From Allorhizocola rhizosphaerae (GTDB taxonomy: Bacteria; Actinomycetota; Actinomycetes; Mycobacteriales; Micromonosporaceae), in NCBI RefSeq assembly GCF_003426775.1, contig NZ_QJUG01000083.1, positions 1 to 33,453 on the forward strand: a DNA stretch of 33,453 nt. Reading direction: 5' to 3'. The notes below the pieces were generated by a model. That model had not been told where the DNA came from and did no database searches. It saw only the letters and a program-made list of their open reading frames with translations. The position numbers and the translations under genes were made by a program. Every line of letters begins with the position of its first letter. Positions within the stretch are counted from its first letter, which is position 1. This document shows positions 18,356-24,956 of the stretch, piece by piece.

Positions 18356-19965
18356 TGGAACACCGCCCGATAGGCAGGCTCGTCCCACAGTGCGGCGTGC
18401 GAGCCGACCGCGCGCACCGTGCCACCGTCGAGCCACACCACCAGATCTGCCCGCTCCGCCGTGGTGATGCGATGGGTGATTATCAATCTGGTACGCGACG
18501 CGGCGAGCAGCGCCTCGCCGATGCGCATCTCCGTGACCATGTCCAAACTCGACGTCGCGTCGTCAAGGACCAGCAGGCGGGAGGCATCCCACGCCCGCGC
18601 GAGCCCGAGCCTCTGCGCCTCCCCACCCGACATCGGCGCGTCCGCGAGCGGGGTGTCATACCCATGCGGCAAGCGCACGACGAAATCGTGTGCATGCACG
18701 GCGGTCGCGGCACGGGTCGCACCGACGTGCTCTCGACCCAGGCCGATGGCGTCGGAGACGGTACCCCCCAAAAGAACGGGTTTTTCAAAAGCGCAACCGA
18801 CGGCTCGCCGCAGCTCCCCCTCGGACACGGACGGCAACGGCACGCCGTCGAGAAGCACAGTGCCACCATCGGGATCACGCAGCCGCGCCGCCAGAAAAGC
18901 CAGCACGGACTTGCCCGACCCCGACCGGCCCACCACGGCAGCAGATGATCCACCCGGCACGGCAAACGTGACGCCGCGCAGCACACCATCCACGGAAACG
19001 CCGTCGAACTCCAGCCGCCCCGGACCGTCCGGAAGCGACAGCGTGCCGTAGGAAAGGGGCGGGACTTGCAGAACCGCATTGATGCGCGACGTCGCGGAGC
19101 GGGCACGAGCCAGCCCGCCCAGGACGCCCGTCAGAGCGCCAAGTCCCGCCCCGATGACCGCGTAGCGGCCCGCCGCGAACAGATCTCCGGGGGTGAGATC
19201 GTGTGAGGCGAGCAGCAGACCGCCCGCGGCCATCACCACGACCAGCACCAGGGGCCCGACGACGGCACCCTGGGCGGTCGAGCGCGCAAGCACCTGCCAC
19301 ATCCGCATCCCCTGCGCGCGAAGCTCTTCAAGTGGCCGGAGCACGCGCTCGCGCTCGGCCTCGTACGTCCCGGCGGCGGCGATGGTCCGGGCACCGGTCA
19401 TCGCCTCGGTCAGGCGGGCCGCGATGCCGCTCTGCGCCACCTGATAACCGGCCGATGCCTGCTCGGCGCGCCGGCTGAACGAGCGAAGCACGAGGGTCAC
19501 CCCGCCCACGCCGGCCAGGAACGCCACGCCCAGCCGCCAGTCCATGATGGACAGCACGATGAGGCTGCCCACGGGCGGCAGGACCCCGAGCGCCAGGCTG
19601 ATCCGGCTGAAGTCCGCCTGGGCGGCCTCCGACGCCTGCCCCGAGACCCGGCTCACCAGGTCACCGGTGGGAAACCCGAGCAGGCGGTGCGGACTGACGG
19701 ACAGGATCTGCCGGATCAGCGCATGGCGCAGCCGGGCCGCCGCGTTGGCGGCGTATGCCGTGGTCGCGAATGAGTCGAATAGATCCGACGCGATGGACAC
19801 GGCGATCAGCCCGACTGCGAGGGCGAGCCCGTTGCCGTCGATCGCCCGGCCCAGCGCCATGGGCAGCGCCAGGGAGGCGAACGTGCCTATCGCGCCCGAA
19901 CAGGCGACCAGCATAAGCTGACGGCGGGACCGGGCGATCTCCACTCGTCCGGTCCCGCCATTCAT
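18352..19965 (-). CDS. ABC exporter subunit (RamA-like), class III lanthipeptide export
   Basis: This 537-residue protein has an ABC-exporter membrane domain (about residues 1-300) followed by an ATPase domain. Walker A is GRSGSGKS (346-353), the signature MSGGE (445-449), the Walker B end LLVLDDATSSLD, and the switch His at about 498. The residue after the Walker B Asp is Asp469, not the catalytic Glu, the kind of change found in the degenerate site of heterodimeric exporters. The ATG at 19965 has an AGGTGG ribosome site and lies 26 bp after the precursor gene. Export of the mature peptide is inferred from context. Confidence 0.9.
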   Translation of the reverse strand: MNGGTGRVEIARSRRQLMLVACSGAIGTFASLALPMALGRAIDGNGLALAVGLIAVSIASDLFDSFATTAYAANAAARLRHALIRQILSVSPHRLLGFPTGDLVSRVSGQASEAAQADFSRISLALGVLPPVGSLIVLSIMDWRLGVAFLAGVGGVTLVLRSFSRRAEQASAGYQVAQSGIAARLTEAMTGARTIAAAGTYEAERERVLRPLEELRAQGMRMWQVLARSTAQGAVVGPLVLVVVMAAGGLLLASHDLTPGDLFAAGRYAVIGAGLGALTGVLGGLARARSATSRINAVLQVPPLSYGTLSLPDGPGRLEFDGVSVDGVLRGVTFAVPGGSSAAVVGRSGSGKSVLAFLAARLRDPDGGTVLLDGVPLPSVSEGELRRAVGCAFEKPVLLGGTVSDAIGLGREHVGATRAATAVHAHDFVVRLPHGYDTPLADAPMSGGEAQRLGLARAWDASRLLVLDDATSSLDMVTEMRIGEALLAASRTRLIITHRITTAERADLVVWLDGGTVRAVGSHAALWDEPAYRAVFQ

Positions 19966-19991
19966 GATGGGCCACCTATTCCGTGGTGGGC

Positions 19992-20147
19992 TTACTTGCC
20001 GCCGCAGAGCAGCGCGCTCAGCTCGGAGCCGTGGCCGCCGCACAGGGTGATGCTGATGTCCGAGCCGCAGCTGTGGCCGGAGTTCGAGCTTCCGGTGGCC
20101 ATGTCGACGATCGGGGAGTCCATCGCCTGGAGGTCGAGCAGCGTCAT
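19992..20147 (-). CDS. Class III lanthipeptide precursor, SapB (RamS)-like with three ring motifs
   Basis: This 51-codon gene has a textbook AAGGAG ribosome site (20155-20160) 7 bases before ATG 20147 and ends TAA. The leader MTLLDLQAMDSPIVDMA contains the class III recognition motif LLDLQ. The core is predicted to start at Thr18-Gly19-Ser20, by analogy with SapB (core beginning TGS, recalled from memory). It contains three S-x2-S-x3-C motifs: SSNSGHSC (20-27), SDISITLC (29-36) and SELSALLC (41-48), then GGK. Each motif is the substrate for a labionin or lanthionine ring made by LanKC. The first two align with the two SapB rings; the third, joined by GGHG, is extra. It sits between the kinase-cyclase and the transporters, as ramS does. 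Confidence 0.93.
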   Translation of the reverse strand: MTLLDLQAMDSPIVDMATGSSNSGHSCGSDISITLCGGHGSELSALLCGGK

Positions 20148-20165
20148 GATGACGCTCCTTTCTGG

Positions 20166-22685
20166 TTAGGGGTTTACCTGACCCGCACCGATCAGTGCGG
20201 GAGTCTTGTCGTCCAGCGCCGCGCCCAGGGCGAGCAGGACACCGGCGGTGCCGGTGGCCAGATCCATCGACAGGCGCAGCAGGCCGTTGCCGGGGAAGGC
20301 CAGGCCATCCTTGAACGGGACGGCATGCCAGTCGAGGTTGCGCACCTGCTTTTCGATGCCGGGGCGTTTCGTCGCAGCCAGGTAGAGCAGGATGCCGGCG
20401 CGGCCGCTGAACAGGTTGGGCAGCGCATACATCGTGGACTGCGCGGCCAGGCCGATCTGGTCGGCGGCGGTGCGGAACTGTTCGTCCTCGCGCCGGGTGA
20501 GGTAGTCCTCCAGCGCCAGTCCAATCCCGACACTGCCGGTCTCGAAGTACGGCATGGTGCGCCAGCCCTCGTTGACCTCCATGATGCCGTCGGAGCGGAC
20601 AACGCATCGCTTGAGATCCATGCGCAGCGCGGTCGCGGCCTTCTCGAGAAACGCCTCGTCGCCGGTCTCGTCGTAGGCGCGCATCAACAGCAGCGCCGGG
20701 CCGGACGCGCCGCGCACCAGACCCGCGAGCGGATTGTCACCACCGCTGATCTCCGGCACGGAGTCCTCGTTGCCCAACCGCTCCGCGACCAGGCGAGCGG
20801 CCTCCAGCCCCGCCTCGCGCAGCCTCGGTTCACCGGTGCGGTGCGCCAGGTGCAGCAGGTTGAGGCCAACGCCCGCCAGACCCGAGTGGAGGTCCTGGCC
20901 CAGCGTCGTCCAGTTCTCGCTGAGCACCATGTCGACCAGATTCAATGCCTCCTTCTGGTACCCGAGGTGCTCCAGCACGAACGCGACGCCGTGCAGCCCG
21001 TCATACAACCCCGGCGGCGTCCCGGTCGCGGGCTTGCGCGCCCGCTGCAGCAGCCACTCCTCGTACTCCGGGAACCGGCCCGCGCCCGTGGCCGACAACG
21101 CATACAGCACACCGGCCGCGCCATAGCCCAGGCTGATCCCACCGCCCGTGCTGAACTGCCGCGGATCGCCCGGGAACAGACGGTCGTCGCGGTGCGGCGT
21201 CGCGCTGCCCACGATCGCCTTGGTCAAACTCATCCTCGCCTGTTCCCAATCCCCCAAAGCCGGGATGGGCCCGGGCTCCGGCGCGATCACCTCGACCGCC
21301 TGCGCCAGGAAGTCCTCGGGTACCGGGAAGTGCGCGGAGATCACGTCGGCGAAGTGCCGGGCCTTCGTGCGGTCGAGCCACACGATGTTCATCAGCGGCA
21401 GGAACAGGGCCAGCTTCAGGCAGGCCAGCGCGTAAAGGTCGATGTCGAACCCGGTCGTGCTCGACGGCGACGCGAACCCCTGGTTGGCCAGGCCCGGCCG
21501 GGTCATCTCGGAGACCGGCGCGGCCACCTCGAAGTCCAGCAGCCCGATCGTGTCATCCTCGCGCACCAGCACGTTCCACAGGTGCAGATCGCCGTACACG
21601 TATCCGCGCTCGTGGATCGCCTTGACCGCGCGCTCCGTCTGGTCGTAGATGCCCATGGCCCACGCCGTGTACGCGGCCAGGTCGTCCGGCGTCGTGTCGA
21701 GTTTGATCAGCGGGAAGCGATGCGCGATCTCCCGGCTGAGCGGGCGACCGTCCACGTACTCCATGGCCAGGAACCGATGCTCACCGATGTCGAACAGCTC
21801 ATACGCCTCGGGCACCCCGGGGATCCCGGCGAACTCGCGCATGATCTTGTACTCGCGTTCCACGCGGGCCACCGCGTCCTGCCCACGCGCGTCCAAACCG
21901 GAGTGTGGCCGTGCCTCCTTCAGCACCACCTGCCGGTCGTCCAGCTTGCGCCGGCCCACGTAGATCCCGCCACCGTTGGAAAAGTGCAACGCGCGCTCGA
22001 CCGTGTACGAGATGTCGGTCAACTTCACCGAATTGCGCGCGTCCAAGTGCGGCTGCAAAAACCCGGGCAGCTTCACCCACGGCGGCAGGTGGAACACCGG
22101 CCCCCGCCGGTCGGGCACCAGCGTGCCCGTGTCATCGGCGATCGCGCCGACGATCTGCCCATTGGGCGCCACGCAGAAGCGCGAGGCGAACGCGCCGTAG
22201 CGCACATAAAGCGGGCCCTTGCCCCATCGCAGGTCGCTGAGGATGTAGGGACTCGGCTCACCGTCGAGCAGCTCACCGAGCTCGTTGAGGATCCGCTCGC
22301 ACACCGTGTCGTCGGCGGGGTAGATCGTCACCAGCTTGCCGCTGTACCCGCGCGGGGCGTACTTGGAGACCCGGGAGATCAGCGCGGCGTGCGAGCGCAG
22401 GAACTTGAACTTGATCCCGCGCGGCGCGCAATACGCCCACACCTTGCCCAGGACGCTCTCGGCATTGTCCAAACACGACGACGCGTGAATCTTCCATCCC
22501 TGCAGCGGGAGCTCCACGTCGTCGGGTGGCACCATGACCAGCCAGTCATCCTGCTCGACGCGTCCCCAACCGTCCGGCAGCTCGCACGTGGCCAAGTCGA
22601 ACGGCCTCGGGTCACCCTGTGCGGCGTGAAGAACGTCGAAGAAGATCGGGTCCGCGTTGGTGTACGCACCATATCCCTCATCCAC
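20166..22685 (-). CDS. Class III lanthipeptide synthetase LanKC (RamC-like)
   Basis: This three-domain 839-residue enzyme should phosphorylate and dehydrate Ser residues of the precursor and cyclise them with Cys. The N-terminal lyase-type region (1-210) begins VDEGYGAYTNADPIFFD, typical for the family. The Ser/Thr kinase-like domain (about 225-490) has a nucleotide loop near 236-245, Lys256, catalytic loop YGDLHLWNVLV (Asp366, Asn371) and LLDFE (Asp384). The LanC-like cyclase (about 500-839) shows the GYG, GLYDGLHG, SGLAGVG and SGRAGILL barrel repeats but not the Cys-Cys-His zinc ligands, as expected for class III. GTG 22685 is the only start in frame before a stop. The gene ends 18 bp before the precursor gene, so the two are co-transcribed. 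Confidence 0.95.
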   Translation of the reverse strand: MDEGYGAYTNADPIFFDVLHAAQGDPRPFDLATCELPDGWGRVEQDDWLVMVPPDDVELPLQGWKIHASSCLDNAESVLGKVWAYCAPRGIKFKFLRSHAALISRVSKYAPRGYSGKLVTIYPADDTVCERILNELGELLDGEPSPYILSDLRWGKGPLYVRYGAFASRFCVAPNGQIVGAIADDTGTLVPDRRGPVFHLPPWVKLPGFLQPHLDARNSVKLTDISYTVERALHFSNGGGIYVGRRKLDDRQVVLKEARPHSGLDARGQDAVARVEREYKIMREFAGIPGVPEAYELFDIGEHRFLAMEYVDGRPLSREIAHRFPLIKLDTTPDDLAAYTAWAMGIYDQTERAVKAIHERGYVYGDLHLWNVLVREDDTIGLLDFEVAAPVSEMTRPGLANQGFASPSSTTGFDIDLYALACLKLALFLPLMNIVWLDRTKARHFADVISAHFPVPEDFLAQAVEVIAPEPGPIPALGDWEQARMSLTKAIVGSATPHRDDRLFPGDPRQFSTGGGISLGYGAAGVLYALSATGAGRFPEYEEWLLQRARKPATGTPPGLYDGLHGVAFVLEHLGYQKEALNLVDMVLSENWTTLGQDLHSGLAGVGLNLLHLAHRTGEPRLREAGLEAARLVAERLGNEDSVPEISGGDNPLAGLVRGASGPALLLMRAYDETGDEAFLEKAATALRMDLKRCVVRSDGIMEVNEGWRTMPYFETGSVGIGLALEDYLTRREDEQFRTAADQIGLAAQSTMYALPNLFSGRAGILLYLAATKRPGIEKQVRNLDWHAVPFKDGLAFPGNGLLRLSMDLATGTAGVLLALGAALDDKTPALIGAGQVNP

Positions 22686-22706
22686 GCGAACATCATCATT
22701 GCCATA

Positions 22707-22735
22707 AAGTTAAATGAACTAGTACTAGAAGTCAT
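22707..22735 (-). promoter_or_regulatory. Promoter and palindrome of the lanthipeptide operon
   Basis: The gap before LanKC is strikingly AT-rich. On the minus strand there is ATGACT (22730-22735), a 17-bp spacer and TAACTT (22707-22712). The perfect palindrome CTAGTACTAG (22719-22728) fills the spacer and is a candidate operator for the RamR-like regulator or another factor. The predicted leader is short, about 15 bases. Confidence 0.55.
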
Positions 22736-22737
22736 GT

Positions 22738-23295
22738 TTAGATAGTGACACTTGACCGGTACCGCAAGAACAACAGCTGGTCAACGGAAATCGCGTGCAT
22801 CATTCGCATTCGCCGCGGTGGATGCGGCGCGCCCGCGGTGATCCGCCCCGCACCCGGCCCGACGAGCATCGGGCCGATCGTGAGGCACAGCTCGTCGATC
22901 GCGTCCAGCCCCGCGAGCGCGCCGAAGATGTGCGGCCCGCCCTCGCACAGGAGGTGTTTGCGCGCGTGTTTGGCGAGCAGATCTGGCACATCCCTCAGGT
23001 GAGCGATCTCGAAGATCGGATCCGGCGGCAGTCCATTTTGGACCCGCCATGCACGCGCCTCATCCGAGATGAGGCTCCCCCGGTATCCCTCGACCCGCAC
23101 GGTGTTGGCGCCGACCATGACGACGTCGGCCATCATCCGCAGCAGCCCCATCAGCTCCTGGTCCTTGGGCCCGCCGAGCGGCCCGGAGCGCCCGTCCAGG
23201 GTGACCGCCCCGTCCAGTGACGTCACCATGTTGAGCCGCACCATCGGCGCGCCTCGGTCCTCCGGCAGGTATGCCGCGAGCAGTTCGGTGTCCAT
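22738..23295 (-). CDS. RibD C-terminal/DHFR-fold reductase-like protein, shortened
   Basis: This 185-residue protein is of the RibD C-terminal (pyrimidine reductase/dihydrofolate-reductase-like) family. Seen are VRLNMVTSLDGAVTLDG, ADVVMVGANTVRVEGYRG, LLCEGGPHIFGAL and DELCLTIGPMLVG. Relatives I recall are about 230-250 residues. The segment between the GLPPDPIF region and HLLCEGGP is about 50 residues too short, which removes a central strand-helix pair next to the NADPH site. Activity is therefore uncertain. The ATG at 23295 is one base after the folP stop, so it is translated with folP. A role in pterin/folate reduction is suggested only by context. Confidence 0.75.
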   Translation of the reverse strand: MDTELLAAYLPEDRGAPMVRLNMVTSLDGAVTLDGRSGPLGGPKDQELMGLLRMMADVVMVGANTVRVEGYRGSLISDEARAWRVQNGLPPDPIFEIAHLRDVPDLLAKHARKHLLCEGGPHIFGALAGLDAIDELCLTIGPMLVGPGAGRITAGAPHPPRRMRMMHAISVDQLLFLRYRSSVTI

Positions 23296-23296
23296 G

Positions 23297-24172
23297 TCAC
23301 ATGTTGTGCTTCGTGTAGACGGGCGACCTCCACCCCATGATGGCCTCGGTCATCCGCACGGCATCGACCGACTCGCGCACATTGTGCATGCGCACGATGC
23401 GGGCGCCGTGCAGGATCGAGACCACGGCCGCCGCGAGGCTGCCGGCGAGCCGCTCCCCCGGCGGCCGGTCCAGCGTCTCGCCCACGAAGTCCTTGTTGGA
23501 CACGGCCGCGAGCATGGGATAGCCCACCGCCGCGATTTCCCCCAGCCGCCGCGTCAACTCCAGCGTGTGCAGGGTGTTCTTGTTCAGGTCGTGTCCCGGA
23601 TCGATGATTATCTGGTACGGGCGCACGCCCCTGCCGAGCGCGAGGTCCACCTTCTCCCGGAGGAAGGCCGCGATCTCCCCCGCGATGTCCACATAGGACG
23701 GACGCGGATAGGGCGTGCGCGGCGCGGCCAGGCTGTGCGTGATGATCAGCTGCGTGCCGGGCCGGGCCGCGACCAGATCGGCCAGCGCCGGATCGTGCAG
23801 CCCCGTGGTGTCGTTGACGATGTGCGCCCCGGCATCCAGCGCCGCCTCGGCGACCTCCACCCGGAACGTGTCCACGCTGACCACCGCTTCTTTCTCCACG
23901 GCGGCTCGCACCACGGGCAGCACCCGATCGAGCTCCACGTCGGCGGGCACCTCGCCGTCGTCCGGCGAGAACTTGACCCCGCCGATGTCGACCCAGTCCG
24001 CGCCCTCGTCCACCGCCCGCGCCACGGCCGCGACCGCCTTGTCGAGCGCGAACGTCGCCCCCTTGTCGTAGAAGGAATCCGGGGTGCGATTGACCACGGC
24101 CATGACCGCGACCTGGCGGTCGAAGTCGAACCGGCGCCCACCGATCACGCGAACGGGCTCATGCATGATCAC
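23297..24172 (-). CDS. folP: Dihydropteroate synthase
   Basis: This folate-pathway TIM-barrel enzyme condenses p-aminobenzoate with hydroxymethyl-dihydropterin pyrophosphate. It is 291 residues from GTG 24172 (or 289 from ATG 24166). Motifs are MAVVNRTPDSFYDKG near the N-terminus, EGADWVDIGGVKFSP, SVDTFRVEVAEAALDAGAHI followed by VNDTTG, IIIDPGHDLNKNT and a C-terminal RMHNV. The pterin motif reads DIGGVKFSP, not the usual DIGGESTRPG, so it may be a FolP2-type paralogue whose catalytic activity would need proof. It begins 4 bases after the META-domain lipoprotein gene and is followed directly by the RibD-like gene. Confidence 0.88.
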   Translation of the reverse strand: MIMHEPVRVIGGRRFDFDRQVAVMAVVNRTPDSFYDKGATFALDKAVAAVARAVDEGADWVDIGGVKFSPDDGEVPADVELDRVLPVVRAAVEKEAVVSVDTFRVEVAEAALDAGAHIVNDTTGLHDPALADLVAARPGTQLIITHSLAAPRTPYPRPSYVDIAGEIAAFLREKVDLALGRGVRPYQIIIDPGHDLNKNTLHTLELTRRLGEIAAVGYPMLAAVSNKDFVGETLDRPPGERLAGSLAAAVVSILHGARIVRMHNVRESVDAVRMTEAIMGWRSPVYTKHNM

Positions 24173-24176
24173 TAGG

Positions 24177-24941
24177 TTACGACGTCAGCTGCAAACCCCT
24201 GCCGGAAGGATGCTTCAACACGAGCCGGTTGGCCTCGATCGTGTAGTCCACGGTCCCGTCGAGCACACCGACCACGGCCCGCTCCAGCTGGCCCTCGGGG
24301 CCAGGGCATGCCATCTTGGTCGTGGCCACGTTGGAGAACGTGATCGTCTTGTCCTGCTGGCTGAACGTGCCGCCCAGCGAGTTGCACCCGGTGTTGCCCG
24401 TGACCTTGTCGCCCTGGAACTCCAGATAGGCCTGCGCGCCCTGCGGCACCGAGCTCGCCGACTCTGAGTCGAGCAGCGAGTCGACCGTCCACCGCCGGCC
24501 CGCCAGTGGGCGATCCGGGTCGGCCACCTCGCGATCCTGCAATTTGATCTCCGTGGAGTCTCCCTTGAGCACCAGATCGTTGCCGGTCAGCGTGTACGCC
24601 GGGCCGGCGGTCACGAACTTGATGAACCAGTCGTCCTGGTCCATGCGCGGCTTGTCGCACGCCATGTCGGTGCCGCCCATGTCGGACACCTTCATCCGGC
24701 CACCCTCGAACGTCACGTCGCCGAATAGGTGGTTGCACCCGGCGTTGGCCGAGATCTTGCCCTTTTCGGGGAACATCAAGCTGATCCGGGTCCCCTCGGC
24801 CAACGCGTGACCGCTGACCGAGGTGGACAGAAAGGTCCGCCCCAGTACCTCCGGCGTGCCCGCGCTCGGGCTTGCGCTGTCGGGTTGTCCGGCGCAGCCC
24901 GCCGTCAGTAATGCCAACACTAGAACGGACCTTCTCATCAT
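24177..24941 (-). CDS. META-domain (HslJ-like) lipoprotein
   Basis: This 254-residue protein has a lipoprotein signal (MMRRSVLVLALLTAGC, lipobox LTAGC, Cys16), so it is predicted to be anchored outside the membrane. Two META domains follow (about 31-135 and 140-250). Each has the family pattern GCN-x3-G ... MAC: AGCNHLFG with DMACDK, and TGCNSLGG with KMACPG. The function of actinobacterial META lipoproteins is unknown; HslJ relatives are linked to stress and antibiotic tolerance. ATG 24941 (or 24938) follows pheT by 15 bases, suggesting read-through from pheST. Confidence 0.88.
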   Translation of the reverse strand: MMRRSVLVLALLTAGCAGQPDSASPSAGTPEVLGRTFLSTSVSGHALAEGTRISLMFPEKGKISANAGCNHLFGDVTFEGGRMKVSDMGGTDMACDKPRMDQDDWFIKFVTAGPAYTLTGNDLVLKGDSTEIKLQDREVADPDRPLAGRRWTVDSLLDSESASSVPQGAQAYLEFQGDKVTGNTGCNSLGGTFSQQDKTITFSNVATTKMACPGPEGQLERAVVGVLDGTVDYTIEANRLVLKHPSGRGLQLTS

Positions 24942-24956
24942 GTGCCCTTCGACGCC

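Noticed and set aside
20140-20170. A separate promoter for the precursor and transporter genes
   Set aside because: Only 18 bp separate LanKC from the precursor, with a ribosome site but no promoter-like pair; co-transcription is simpler.
19983-22745. A 920-codon plus-strand frame opposite LanKC and the precursor
   Set aside because: It is the GC-driven antisense shadow of LanKC; its peptide is Arg/Gln/His-rich with no domain.
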